Shown: in pieces, positions 21,089 to 30,253 of the stretch
How positions within the stretch are numbered: position 1 is the stretch's first letter
Layout of the letters: every line of letters starts with the position of its first letter
NCBI RefSeq assembly: GCF_019823065.1
Contig: NZ_CP081966.1
Span: 3,627,501 to 3,691,500, forward strand
Direction of reading: 5' to 3'
From: Pseudomonas mosselii
GTDB taxonomy: Bacteria; Pseudomonadota; Gammaproteobacteria; Pseudomonadales; Pseudomonadaceae
DNA length: 64,000 bases
Notes under the pieces: model-generated
Databases searched by the model: none
What the model was told of the DNA's origin: nothing
The model's input: only the letters and a program-made list of their open reading frames with translations
Translations under genes and position numbers: made by a program

Positions 21089-22579
21089 ATGGACGGATTG
21101 TTCCTCGGCATCGACTGCGGCACCCAGGGCACCAAGGCCCTGGTGCTGGACGCTGGCAGCGGCCAGGTGCTCGGCCTGGGCAGCGCCGCCCACGCCCCGC
21201 CCCAGGGCCGTGACGGCCGGCGCGAGCAGGATCCCGCCGACTGGCTAGATGCCTTGCGAGCGGCGGTGGCCGCTGCCTTGCGTGAAGCCGGTGTGGATGG
21301 CCACGCGATCCACGCATTGGCAGTGTCCGGCCAGCAACACGGCCTGGTGATGCTCGACGCCCAGGGCCAGGTGCTGCGCCCGGCCAAGCTCTGGTGCGAC
21401 ACCGAGAGTGCGCCCGAGAACCAGGCACTGCTCGATGCCCTCGGCGATGCCCAAGGCTCGCTCGAACGCCTCGGGCTGGTGATCGCGCCAGGCTATACCC
21501 TGTCCAAGTTGCTATGGACCAAGCGCCATCATCCCGATCTGTTCGCCCGCCTCGCCCATATCCTGCTACCCCACGACTACCTGAATTACTGGCTGACCGG
21601 TCGCGCCTGCACCGAACCCGGCGACGCCTCCGGCACCGGCTACTACGATGTGCGCCGACGGACCTGGGCGCCCGATGTCCTTCAGCACATCGAGCCAGGC
21701 GAGCGTCTTTGGGCGGCGCTACCTGAGCTGGTCGAATCCGGCGATTGCATCGCCCCCCTGCGCGAACAGGCCGCCATTGCCCTCGGCCTGAGCCCGCAGA
21801 CCTGGGTGGCCACGGGCGGCGGCGACAACATGCTCGGCGCCATCGGCACCGGCAATATCGCCCCCGGCATGATCACCCTGAGCCTCGGCACCTCCGGCAC
21901 CCTGGCCGCCTACGCCGACCAGCCCCACGTCAGTGCCCAGGGCGAAGTGGCGACCTTCTGCGCCTCCAGCGGCGGCTGGCTGCCGTTGATCTGCACCATG
22001 AACCTCACCAGCGCCTGCGCCTTGGTGCGCGACCTGCTGGAGCTCGACCTCGACCGTTTCACCGCCCTCGCCGCCCAAGCCCCGATCGGCGCCGACGGCC
22101 TGCTGATGCTGCCCTTCTTCGACGGCGAACGCGTGCCCGCGTTGCCCGAAGCCACCGCCAGCCTGCACGGCATGACCAGCGCCAACCTGAGCCGCGCCAA
22201 CCTCTGCCGCGCCGTGCTCGAAGGCACCAGCTTCAGCCTGCGTTACGGGCTCGACCTGCTGCGTACCAGCGGCCTCCAAGGCAGCGAAATCCGCCTGGTC
22301 GGCGGCGCGGCGAAGAGCCCGCTGTGGCGCCAGACACTGGCCGACCTGCTCGGTCTGCCAGTGGTGTGCCCCCAACAGACCGAAGCCGCCGCCCTGGGCG
22401 CCGCGATCCAGGCCGCCTGGAGCCTCGGTCGCCAACTAGGCCAGGGCGACAGCCTCGAAACCCTGTGCAAACGCTGCGTCGCCCTCGACGAAAGCACCCG
22501 AACCCTGGCCCGTCCGGCACAGCAGGCCGCGTACGAGGTCGCCTATCAACGCTACCGGGAGCAACTGCCTGCACGCTGA
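21089..22579 (+). CDS. mtlY: Xylulokinase
   Basis: The 496-residue FGGY kinase begins FLGIDCGTQGTKALVLDAG (ATP-binding loop, residues 4-22), with the second signature RLVGGAAKSPLWRQTLADLL near 411. It phosphorylates D-xylulose formed from arabitol. The start at 21089 has a GGAG site; the longer frame from 21041 runs into mtlD. Its length matches xylulokinases. Confidence 0.92.
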   Translation: MDGLFLGIDCGTQGTKALVLDAGSGQVLGLGSAAHAPPQGRDGRREQDPADWLDALRAAVAAALREAGVDGHAIHALAVSGQQHGLVMLDAQGQVLRPAKLWCDTESAPENQALLDALGDAQGSLERLGLVIAPGYTLSKLLWTKRHHPDLFARLAHILLPHDYLNYWLTGRACTEPGDASGTGYYDVRRRTWAPDVLQHIEPGERLWAALPELVESGDCIAPLREQAAIALGLSPQTWVATGGGDNMLGAIGTGNIAPGMITLSLGTSGTLAAYADQPHVSAQGEVATFCASSGGWLPLICTMNLTSACALVRDLLELDLDRFTALAAQAPIGADGLLMLPFFDGERVPALPEATASLHGMTSANLSRANLCRAVLEGTSFSLRYGLDLLRTSGLQGSEIRLVGGAAKSPLWRQTLADLLGLPVVCPQQTEAAALGAAIQAAWSLGRQLGQGDSLETLCKRCVALDESTRTLARPAQQAAYEVAYQRYREQLPAR

Positions 22580-22620
22580 GTGCGGGTATCCTTCCCTTGT
22601 CTTTCGTTCTGGAGAACTGC

Positions 22621-23565
22621 ATGTACCTGGTGTGTGGCGAGGCCCTGTTCGATGTCTTCAGCCTGGAAAACAGCAGCCGCAGCAGCGAGCTGGGGTTTAC
22701 CGCGATTGCCGGCGGGTCGCCGTTCAACGTGGCCGTCGGCCTGCGCCGGCTGGGCGTGGCGTCAGCGTTGTTCGGCGGGTTGTCCAGCGACTACCTCGGT
22801 GCCCGGCTGCGCCGGGTGCTGGAAGAGGAACGGGTAGACTGCCGCTATGTGGTAACCAGTGATGCACCGACCACCTTGGCCATGGTCGGGCTGGATGCCG
22901 ATGGCTCGGCGCAGTATCAGTTTCGCGGTGAAGGCTGTGCGGATCGGCAGGTGACGCTGGCGCATCTGCCGGAGCTGGATGAGCATGTGCGGGGAATCCA
23001 TGTGGGTTCGTACACCCTGGTGGTGCAGCCCGTGGCCGATACGCTGATGGCGCTGGTGGAGCGCGAGCGGGACCGGCGGCTGATCAGCCTTGATCCGAAT
23101 GTGCGGCTTAATCCGCAGCCGGATGTGGCGCTGTGGCGGCGGCAGGTGGAAGCGTTTGCCGGGCATGCGCATGTGATCAAGGCCAGTGAGGAAGATATCG
23201 CTCTGCTCTATCCGGGCCGGGAGACTCGTGACGTGGCGCGGGGCTGGCTTAACGAACGCTGCCGGTTGGTTTTCATTACTCATGGAGCAGACGGTGCCAG
23301 TGTGCATTGCGCGCACGGCTCATGGCAGCGCCCAGCGGATACCTCGTTGCCGGTATGCGACACCGTAGGCGCCGGTGACACCTTCCAAGCTGCAGTGCTC
23401 GCCTACCTCGCACGCCTCGGAGCAGACAGCCCAGCCGGTGTGGCGAAGCTCTCCCATGAAACCATCGATGCGATCCTCGCCTACGCAATCCATGCCGCAG
23501 CGATCACCTGCTCCCGAACAGGCCCGGATCTGCCCTTCGAGCATGAACTACCACCGACATTCTGA
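22621..23565 (+). CDS. mtlZ: Fructokinase, PfkB family
   Basis: The 314-residue PfkB sugar kinase has the N-terminal AGGSPFNVAVGLRRLG signature near residue 27 and the catalytic DTVGAGDTFQAAVLAYL motif near 247, where the Asp is the catalytic base. It converts fructose from mannitol oxidation to fructose 6-phosphate. The start at 22621 has GGAG 8 bases upstream. It is the last gene of the operon. A decayed copy of its last 125 bases lies 8.6 kb downstream, at 32053-32178. Confidence 0.92.
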   Translation: MYLVCGEALFDVFSLENSSRSSELGFTAIAGGSPFNVAVGLRRLGVASALFGGLSSDYLGARLRRVLEEERVDCRYVVTSDAPTTLAMVGLDADGSAQYQFRGEGCADRQVTLAHLPELDEHVRGIHVGSYTLVVQPVADTLMALVERERDRRLISLDPNVRLNPQPDVALWRRQVEAFAGHAHVIKASEEDIALLYPGRETRDVARGWLNERCRLVFITHGADGASVHCAHGSWQRPADTSLPVCDTVGAGDTFQAAVLAYLARLGADSPAGVAKLSHETIDAILAYAIHAAAITCSRTGPDLPFEHELPPTF

Positions 23566-23581
23566 GGATCATCCATAGCCT

Positions 23582-23621
23582 GGGAAGCTTTCATACAACG
23601 CTTCCCACTCTCATCATTTTT
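23582..23621 (+). terminator. mtl operon terminator
   Basis: GGGAAGC and GCTTCCC form a stem with an 11-base loop, followed after a short gap by CATCATTTTTCC, 17 bases after mtlZ. The T-run is displaced, so it is a moderate terminator. Confidence 0.55.
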
Positions 23622-23741
23622 CCTATACCGCCCATCAAAATCCTGACTGAATGTATGCAAATGTAAAAAAATATGATGGCACTATGCCTCGTTAGCCGGC
23701 AAAATCCATAGATTCCCAATGGATTTGAAGGATCGGTTCCA
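23622..23741 (+). promoter_or_regulatory. AT-rich leader of the hxs operon
   Basis: This stretch is strikingly AT-rich for the window. It contains a good -10 match, TATGAT at 23672-23677, but no convincing -35 at the usual spacing. It is the only place for an hxs promoter, since the mtl terminator lies just upstream. Confidence 0.4.
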
Positions 23742-24041
23742 ATGACATGGCCAGTCATTCTGAAACTCGACAGCGCAGCCTATTCCCTAAGCGTGGTGCA
23801 ACGAACCGCTTATGCCTTGGCTGAAACAGTCGCGATTCAGATCGGCATTGAAGCTGACCAGATCAGCCTCACTGCCTTCCCTGCTAAAGCGAAAGCCATC
23901 CTGCCTCAGGAGCAGGCGCATTCGCTGATCCTCCAGCATTTAAATGACTTTGCCCTACGTGATCACATCAACCGTGAGACAGCTGGGTTGCGTGAGGTGC
24001 TGGCTCGAGCAGCGCTTGCTGGATGCGGAGTTTCGCGGTGA
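23742..24041 (+). CDS. hxsD: His-Xaa-Ser system protein HxsD
   Basis: The 99-residue soluble protein begins the four-gene His-Xaa-Ser operon. AAGGA precedes the ATG. Size and the N-terminal pattern (short beta strand then YALAETVAIQIG) fit HxsD, the small partner always found next to the two radical SAM proteins. Its molecular role is unknown; a leader-binding or scaffolding role resembling RiPP recognition proteins is only a guess. It overlaps hxsB by 19 bases. Confidence 0.85.
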   Translation: MTWPVILKLDSAAYSLSVVQRTAYALAETVAIQIGIEADQISLTAFPAKAKAILPQEQAHSLILQHLNDFALRDHINRETAGLREVLARAALAGCGVSR

Positions 24042-25525
24042 CACTGATTGCGAGCGACGCTAACGGCTACCGTCTGCTACCCTTTCGCTTCATGCGCCTG
24101 AACACCGCAAATGAACGTGACATTTTGCTCACCTCCGATACAGGCGAGTACATGCACGTGAACGACGCGCAGTTGCGGGCCCTCAGTTACTTCGACATAG
24201 AAACAGGCACACCTTTCTACAAGGACCTGCTAGCTCGCCATTTCATCTACGAACCGACACGTCACGACCCTTTTCCCGAAATGGCGGCGCAATATCGCAG
24301 CCGCAAAGACTTTCTTTTCCAGGGCCCAGCCCTGCACTTGTTCGTTGTAACGCTACGCTGCAACCACACCTGCCAGTACTGCCAAGTTTCGCGCGCACCG
24401 CTGGGTGGCTCAGGCCATGACTTATCGGAAGCGGATGCACTCGCTGCTGTTGATCGCTTGTTCGAGTCGAACGCTCCCGCCCTGACAGTGGAGTTCCAGG
24501 GCGGCGAGCCACTTCTGGCCTTCGAACGTGTACGCCAGATTGTCGAATGGGTAGCTGCACGAAACTTGGTCGAGCAACGAGATATTCAGTTCGTCATTAC
24601 CACAACGTTGCACCACCTGACAGACGAAGTACTCGACTTCGCAAAACAGCACCGCATCCAGTTCTCGACGTCCCTCGATGGACCGGCGCCCTTGCACAAT
24701 GCCAACCGCCCAACGCCTTCACGAGACTCTTACGAGCGCACCGTGGAAGGCATAAAACGGGTCCGTGAGCATCTTGGACACGACGCAGTCTCCGCACTGA
24801 CAACGTTGACTTCTCGAAGCCTTGAACAGCCTGAAGCTATCATCGACGAATACGTAAAGCAGGGTTTTTCCAGCATTTCACTTAGACCGCTCAGCCCTTA
24901 CGGGTTTGCTTCCAAGAGTGCACATCGCCTTGACTATCCGATTGAGCAGTACCTGACCTTCTACACGAAGGCGCTGGCCTATCTGCTGAAGATCAACCAG
25001 CAAGGAACCTACCTGTCGGAGAGCTACACCAGCTTGCTGCTGAAGAACATCCTGACGCCCTTCTCATCCGGCTATGTCGACCTGCGCTCACCCGCCGGCG
25101 CGGGTACAGCGGCGCTGGTCTACAACTATGACGGTTACGTCTACCCGTCGGACGAGGCTCGGATGCTGCTGGAGATGGGCGAAGACGGTTTAAGGTTGGG
25201 CACAGTCCAGCAACCCTTGTCAGAACTTTTGGCCTCACCCGTTATGGAGGCGCTACTTGCCAGTGGCGTCGCGGAGGCATTGCCAGGCTGTTCGGATTGC
25301 GCATTGGTTCCCTACTGCGGCGCAGACCCGGTCGAACATTATGCTCGCCAAGGTGATCCGATCGGACACCGGTTGTTCAGCAGTTTCTGCAAGAAGAACA
25401 TGGGGCTGTTAAAGCACTTGTTCGGCTTGCTACGCGACGGAGATGACAACGTCCAAAGGGTACTGCTGTCCTGGTTGAGCAGGCGCTCATACATCGATGT
25501 TCGCTTCCCAGGCTACAGGGGCTGA
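24023..25525 (+). CDS. hxsB: Radical SAM protein HxsB
   Basis: This is a 500-residue radical SAM enzyme. The [4Fe-4S] motif CNHTCQYC gives C113, C117 and C120. FQGGEP follows near 161. A C-terminal SPASM-type region, CSDCALVPYCGADPVEHYA near 420-438 plus a later Cys, would bind auxiliary clusters. That layout is typical of peptide-modifying enzymes. The likely substrate is HxsA, encoded two genes downstream, at its His-Xaa-Ser repeats. The start at 24023 overlaps hxsD; a GTG at 24038 is an alternative. GC content is lower than in the mtl genes. Confidence 0.92.
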   Translation: MRSFAVTLIASDANGYRLLPFRFMRLNTANERDILLTSDTGEYMHVNDAQLRALSYFDIETGTPFYKDLLARHFIYEPTRHDPFPEMAAQYRSRKDFLFQGPALHLFVVTLRCNHTCQYCQVSRAPLGGSGHDLSEADALAAVDRLFESNAPALTVEFQGGEPLLAFERVRQIVEWVAARNLVEQRDIQFVITTTLHHLTDEVLDFAKQHRIQFSTSLDGPAPLHNANRPTPSRDSYERTVEGIKRVREHLGHDAVSALTTLTSRSLEQPEAIIDEYVKQGFSSISLRPLSPYGFASKSAHRLDYPIEQYLTFYTKALAYLLKINQQGTYLSESYTSLLLKNILTPFSSGYVDLRSPAGAGTAALVYNYDGYVYPSDEARMLLEMGEDGLRLGTVQQPLSELLASPVMEALLASGVAEALPGCSDCALVPYCGADPVEHYARQGDPIGHRLFSSFCKKNMGLLKHLFGLLRDGDDNVQRVLLSWLSRRSYIDVRFPGYRG

Positions 25526-25530
25526 GGACG

Positions 25531-26760
25531 ATGCTGCGCAAAGATACCCACTTCGAAATTCAATACCTGAATGAACCAAAGCTGCTCAAGGTCATCACCC
25601 TGGATGAGTTCATTGAGCAAGGAGTCGCAGTTTGCGCCGGTACCGCGCAATTCAATGATTTGCTGCTCTGGTTACCCAACGAAGATCTTGAACGAAATCC
25701 ACATCTGCTTTCATTGCCAGTGGGCGGTTTCCTGACCCCAGAGGCACTCACTAGCCCGTTCGACAATGGCAGACTGCACCTGCATTCCCCCAAAGATCCG
25801 GATGTCGTTCAACCTGGCGATGTCATTGCCTTTACCCCTGGCAATGCATTGGTAAGAGTGCTCTATCGACGCGGGTCAGACAGTAACCTGCTGTTCATGA
25901 CGGATCGTTGCAACAGCCTCTGCCTGATGTGCTCGCAACCGCCTAAAGATATCGATGACCGCTGGCATATCGAGGAAAACCTTCGACTGATCGACCTTAT
26001 GGATGCAGGCGAGGAAAACCTGGGGATCAGCGGCGGAGAGCCCACACTTTATCGCGATGGCCTGCTTGAGATTCTGGCCAAGTGCAAAACCGTTTTGCCG
26101 CAGAAGTCCATACATGTGCTCAGCAATGGTCGGCTGTTCAAAGATCCGAGCTGGATCGCAGCCCTCGCGGTCCTAGGCCACCCACAGTTGAGTTGGGGCA
26201 TCCCGCTGTATGCCGACAACGCAGTCGACCATGACCATGTAGTTCAGTCCCCGGGCGCCTTCAGCGAAACCGTGCAAGGACTCTATAACCTCGCACGCGC
26301 TAACCAGATCATTGAGATACGCGTGGTACTCAGTCGCCTGACCACACCACGCTTGCCTGAATTAGCCCATTACGTGTTCAGGAACCTCCCCTTCGTACGG
26401 CACGTTGCGTTGATGGGTATCGAAAGTACTGGTCTGGCCAGAAAGCACTACGAGGAGTTGTGGATTGACCCGGTGGATTATCAAGAGGCATTGAGCCAAA
26501 CCGCCTATTTCCTCTTCAACCGTGGGATGCCGGTTTCGATCTACAACCTGCCCTTGTGTTTGACCCCACCCCACCTCTCACGATTCGCCCGCCAGAGCAT
26601 CTCCGACTGGAAAAACCTGTTCATCGATACCTGTCAGCAATGCGCTGCCGTCAAACATTGCTCAGGGTTCTTCAAATCCCACACTGACCGCTGGCAGAGC
26701 CGCGGCGTACGACAACTATCGACCGAGGCCTTTAGCGCCTATGCAAGGAGTGCACAGTGA
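25531..26760 (+). CDS. hxsC: Radical SAM protein HxsC
   Basis: The second radical SAM enzyme of the system has 409 residues. The cluster motif CNSLCLMC gives C127, C131 and C134, and ISGGEPTL near 168 is the SAM-binding GGE motif. A C-terminal cysteine group (CQQCAAVKHCSGFF) near 371-384 could hold another cluster. About 120 residues precede the radical SAM domain, an unusually long leader region. The gene starts 5 bases after hxsB, and its stop overlaps the GTG start of hxsA by 4 bases. The exact reaction is unknown to me. Confidence 0.92.
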   Translation: MLRKDTHFEIQYLNEPKLLKVITLDEFIEQGVAVCAGTAQFNDLLLWLPNEDLERNPHLLSLPVGGFLTPEALTSPFDNGRLHLHSPKDPDVVQPGDVIAFTPGNALVRVLYRRGSDSNLLFMTDRCNSLCLMCSQPPKDIDDRWHIEENLRLIDLMDAGEENLGISGGEPTLYRDGLLEILAKCKTVLPQKSIHVLSNGRLFKDPSWIAALAVLGHPQLSWGIPLYADNAVDHDHVVQSPGAFSETVQGLYNLARANQIIEIRVVLSRLTTPRLPELAHYVFRNLPFVRHVALMGIESTGLARKHYEELWIDPVDYQEALSQTAYFLFNRGMPVSIYNLPLCLTPPHLSRFARQSISDWKNLFIDTCQQCAAVKHCSGFFKSHTDRWQSRGVRQLSTEAFSAYARSAQ

Positions 26761-27365
26761 AATTGCTTGACCGCTGGAAAATCCTGATCAGTGGCATCAC
26801 CTTGTTGCCGATGGCTGGTACCACATTGGCACAGGCGGGCCATACACCGCTTGCCGATGCGAACTGGCAACCAAGCGACAAGCTGCAGCCTCCAGTCTTT
26901 GCCGATACGCTCAATGCCGCAGACGCAGTGAACATTTATGCGGCACATCGCTCGCACAGCTCACATCGGTCCCATAGCTCCCACAGTTCCCATTACAGCG
27001 GGTCCGGTGGCTATAGCGCGCCTCGTTACTACAGCCCGCCCGCAACGAGCACGCGGAGCTACAGTGCGCCGAGTACTTCGCACAGTACTTCAGGTAGCAA
27101 TAGCCTTTATCAGTCGACCGGCACTGCTCCCGGAGCGAGCCCGGGTACGTCAAAGACCCGCGCGACTAACGAACAGAAAAGCAACTTGGTCAAACGCGTA
27201 CAGACTGCACTTATGGTTCGCCAGTACTATCAAGGCACAATTGATGGGGTCTTGGGCAAGGCTACTCGTGGCGCGTTAATGGCCTTCCAAATGGATAGTG
27301 CCCTGACCGTGAATGGCAGGATGGATACACCCACTCTCAATTCACTGGGGATCAAGATTCCATAA
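26757..27365 (+). CDS. hxsA: His-Xaa-Ser repeat protein HxsA
   Basis: The 202-residue protein starts at GTG after AAGGAG. It has a signal peptide (hydrophobic residues 8-24, likely cut after TLAQA) and six tandem His-Xaa-Ser triplets at residues 64-81 (HRS, HSS, HRS, HSS, HSS, HYS). A Ser/Tyr/Pro-rich linker follows, then a peptidoglycan-binding type 1 domain at about 146-202 (VKRVQTALMVRQYYQGTIDG, ATRGALMAFQ). It is therefore an exported wall-binding protein whose repeat is the likely target of HxsB/HxsC. Export after cytoplasmic modification would be needed. No other gene lies in this operon. Confidence 0.93.
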   Translation: MKLLDRWKILISGITLLPMAGTTLAQAGHTPLADANWQPSDKLQPPVFADTLNAADAVNIYAAHRSHSSHRSHSSHSSHYSGSGGYSAPRYYSPPATSTRSYSAPSTSHSTSGSNSLYQSTGTAPGASPGTSKTRATNEQKSNLVKRVQTALMVRQYYQGTIDGVLGKATRGALMAFQMDSALTVNGRMDTPTLNSLGIKIP

Positions 27366-27836
27366 AGGCAAGGCTCACCTGACAACCCCGAGCGGGATTA
27401 CCTTTTGCCCAGCAATTCAGACGCAAAGCTGCTCGATCATCGCCGCGTTATTGTCACGCGCCGATAAAGCTTGGCCACGAGCCTTGAACGGACATGGACG
27501 TCAAGGTCATGGTCAAGCAACTCCAGACCGTGGTTCATCCAGGAGGCTTTGTGTCACCGAGGCTACAAAAATCGCTCATTTTAGTAGTCCAGGGACGACA
27601 ACATTAAAGAGGCGAAGGCACGTTCCGCGAAGGGCAATCGACACCATCGAAATCATCGTGGGAGCGGGCTTGCCCCGCGATGCGGGCGACACGCGGTAGG
27701 ACACCTGTTGCACGCCTAATTGCAGCTGCAGGACCGCCGTGGATCGTTACACGGGTAAGTCCAAAGAATGATGTCATTCGGACATCATGCCACGCTAATC
27801 TAGGAAGACGACCAGCGAACAACAAGGAAGGACGCC
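27366..27836. other. Intergenic region with REP unit and palindrome
   Basis: These 471 bases hold no supported gene. A single REP-like unit (GGGAGCGGGCTTGCCCCGCG) lies at 27656-27688 and a 21-bp palindrome at 27768-27788. The rest shows short unsupported frames only. Confidence 0.5.
27768..27788. promoter_or_regulatory. Perfect palindrome upstream of small protein copy 2
   Basis: ATGATGTC, 5 bases, then GACATCAT: an exact 8-5-8 dyad, 48 bases before the start codon at 27837. Its size and place suit a dimeric repressor site. No matching palindrome precedes copy 1 at 3521. Confidence 0.55.
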
Positions 27837-28259
27837 ATGCAGCACATTACCCAAGTCGATAACACTCTTTGGGCACTGATCAGCCGCTTGCAGGGGACGG
27901 AGCTGCGAACGCCCTCCAACGCCAGCAACACCCGTTTCAGAATCGCGGTGGTCAACAACGACCACGTAAGGGTGGTAACCGGCACGAACAACAGCTCAAT
28001 CACCCTGACCCGTGCGGCCTTCCAGCAAACGCTAGATTACCTGGCCAGCAACCGACACTTCGGGGAAGCACACGCAGTGGAGATTCGCTCCAATCTAGCG
28101 CCAGAAAACGCCGGCCCGCTTTGCCACGCCGCTCGTCGCCAACCAGACGGCCGTCCAGGCACCGTCGTCATCACCTACATCCTGCCGATACTGGAACACT
28201 GCCAGGCTGTCGCCATTCAGCGCGACGCCAGGCCGACCAGCACCTGGCTGGTGCCTTGA
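27837..28259 (+). CDS. Small protein of unknown family, copy 2 (paired with YaaW-like protein)
   Basis: This 140-residue protein is homologous to the one at 3521-3943 end to end, with conserved ITQVDNTLWALI, FQQTLDYLA, ITYILPILEHCQAV and a TSTWLVP end. AAGGA precedes the ATG. There is no signal peptide or membrane helix. The middle section (residues 30-60) is the most divergent and might carry specificity. It lies 71 bases before the YaaW-like gene, the same arrangement as copy 1 with its helicase. No known domain was recognised. Confidence 0.75.
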   Translation: MQHITQVDNTLWALISRLQGTELRTPSNASNTRFRIAVVNNDHVRVVTGTNNSSITLTRAAFQQTLDYLASNRHFGEAHAVEIRSNLAPENAGPLCHAARRQPDGRPGTVVITYILPILEHCQAVAIQRDARPTSTWLVP

Positions 28260-28330
28260 GCCCACCCCACCTTGTACGGGGGCACCAGCTCCCTTTACCC
28301 GATACACCGTTAAAAAGGTAAGGACACACG

Positions 28331-30154
28331 ATGGCAACCTCAGGAATCGATTGCGACGACGACTTGTTCACCAGCCTCATCAGCGCCACGCCCGAGGAAG
28401 TGGACATTCTGGTGGACATCATCACCGACTTCTCCCGGGGCCGCGCCGGCCTGGATGCGGACATCAAGAAGCAGCTGGTACAGGCCAAGTACAGTTCGCG
28501 AGCGGCGGGCTACACCGAGCAGCAGCTCGACCTGCTGGGCCATGAGCTGCAGCAGTTCGGCGGGCATTCGGCAATGAACCTGGCTCGTCGCCTGTTGAAG
28601 AAATCGGCGGTGCCCTACGCCGAGATCGTCAACGACGTGTACCAAAAGCTCAACGGCAGCGGCGCAACCAGCGTGGCGGACAAGGAACGCCAGATCGCCC
28701 TGGCGCTGTTCGGTGCCGGCTGGCGGGAGCTACCGGCCAGCGAGCGTTTCGAGCGGGCCACCAGCACCAAGGTGCTGACCGGGCTATTCAAACTCGACGA
28801 GGCGCTGCCCAAAGGGGCCGCCAGCATGATCGGCCTCTCCGCATCGCGCAGCGCGGCACTGTTCACCATGGCCGCGACCACCGGATTGCGCCTGAACCCC
28901 TTCGGCGCTGCCTTCACGGCCGGCGTGGGCCTGCATAGCAGCGTGGCTGAAGCCTACCGCGTGACCGTGCCCTTCGTTGCCCAGATGGGCTGGATCCGCC
29001 TGCGCCGGGAAGCCCCCGCCACGCCCCCGGCCACACGCCCCGACACCCAGCCAGTGGCCACCGCTTCCCAGACCACGGCCGACCTGGTGATCCAGGATGG
29101 CCAGGGCGGCACATTGCTCAAGCTCAACGTCGTGCAACGCCCGCCCGCAGGTACCCATCGCTCACTGCCAACCGACCAGATCAGTGCGCTCAACCCGCTG
29201 CTGGCCAATGTGCCCGGCCTGGCCGCCATGGGCGAGCTGGCCAGCGGCAACTACGTGGTGTGCAGCCTGCCGTTCGAGACACTGACCAAGAACGCCAACG
29301 GCGACGGCAGCGTCCGGGCCTTCGTGCGTACCGGCGGCAAGATCAGTGAACAGGCCAGCCTGTCACTGCCTGAAGACCTGCAGAACGTGCTGCTCAGTGG
29401 CGTGGTGTGGAACGCGGTGTCCTCGGCGGTGGGCCAGAAGCACTTGCACGACATCAACGAGAAGCTGGACGCCATCAAGCGTCAACTGGATGCCATGCAG
29501 CACGATCTGGACGAAAAACAGTGGGAAGAGCTGACCGGGATGTTCGAGTACACCCAAGGCGTGCTCGATCACTATCCGCAAGAAGGCATCGACAGCATTG
29601 CCCGCCAGACACTTGAGAATCAACATAGCCAGATCACCTCCCTGGCCAAATACTTCGATCGCAAGATGAACGAAGAACTGAAGCACGCCCAAGATGTGCA
29701 GGCTGACAAATTGTTCGGTGTGGACAGCACCCGCCAGGCATTGCAGGGCAGCCTGACGAAGATGGAGGGTTGGGTCAGCGGTTACCTGCAAACCGCACAG
29801 CTGCAGGTGGTCAGTTGTGCCTTGCGCTACCTGGCCGAGCCACTGCAACGCTATCGCGCCCAGGCGGCCAAGGCTCTCGAAAGTCTCGGCCAACTGGAGG
29901 AAATCGGTAACCAGAGCCGCAGCATCTACAACTCGCAGATGGAACTGACCAGCTCACGCATGTTCAGCCTCGACGCCTCGCTGAAACAAAGCTTCACGGC
30001 GCAACTGGACGGCCTGAGCAGCGTCTTGGCCCAAGGCCCGCAGGACACCCAGCAACTGCAGCAGTCGCTGTTCGATCAAGGGGAGCGTCAGGTACTGCTG
30101 CGTTATGAGAACGGACAGATCGCCGAAGCCCAACTGCTGGAGCGGGCAATCTGA
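28331..30154 (+). CDS. YaaW/UPF0174-like protein with coiled-coil C-terminus
   Basis: The 607-residue protein has a recognisable N-terminal third. LLGHELQQFGGHSAMNLARR near 70-89, AGWRELPASERFE near 128, and AEAYRVTVPFVAQM near 208-221 follow the same order as in E. coli YaaW (DUF3944 plus the UPF0174 core). The hydrophobic, glycine-rich stretch at about 160-210 may insert in a membrane. After a proline-rich linker (about 225-245), residues 380-607 are long helices with heptads (MDAIKRQLDAMQHDLDEKQW type), absent from E. coli YaaW. YaaW has no established function. The AAGG site precedes the start. The preceding small gene probably forms an operon with it. Confidence 0.75.
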   Translation: MATSGIDCDDDLFTSLISATPEEVDILVDIITDFSRGRAGLDADIKKQLVQAKYSSRAAGYTEQQLDLLGHELQQFGGHSAMNLARRLLKKSAVPYAEIVNDVYQKLNGSGATSVADKERQIALALFGAGWRELPASERFERATSTKVLTGLFKLDEALPKGAASMIGLSASRSAALFTMAATTGLRLNPFGAAFTAGVGLHSSVAEAYRVTVPFVAQMGWIRLRREAPATPPATRPDTQPVATASQTTADLVIQDGQGGTLLKLNVVQRPPAGTHRSLPTDQISALNPLLANVPGLAAMGELASGNYVVCSLPFETLTKNANGDGSVRAFVRTGGKISEQASLSLPEDLQNVLLSGVVWNAVSSAVGQKHLHDINEKLDAIKRQLDAMQHDLDEKQWEELTGMFEYTQGVLDHYPQEGIDSIARQTLENQHSQITSLAKYFDRKMNEELKHAQDVQADKLFGVDSTRQALQGSLTKMEGWVSGYLQTAQLQVVSCALRYLAEPLQRYRAQAAKALESLGQLEEIGNQSRSIYNSQMELTSSRMFSLDASLKQSFTAQLDGLSSVLAQGPQDTQQLQQSLFDQGERQVLLRYENGQIAEAQLLERAI

Positions 30155-30253
30155 GGGCGGCCAACGTAGCCTTTGGTATAAGCGGAACGGGGGATGGCAC
30201 AATCAGGGCCGGGGGCGTGAGTGTGCAGAAGTTGTCTGCTGACGATCACGCTC

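Noticed and set aside
26946..27000. Tandem short repeats that might suggest a CRISPR array or satellite
   Set aside because: The repeats are the His-Xaa-Ser codons of hxsA, in frame and too short for CRISPR units. No CRISPR array was seen in the window.
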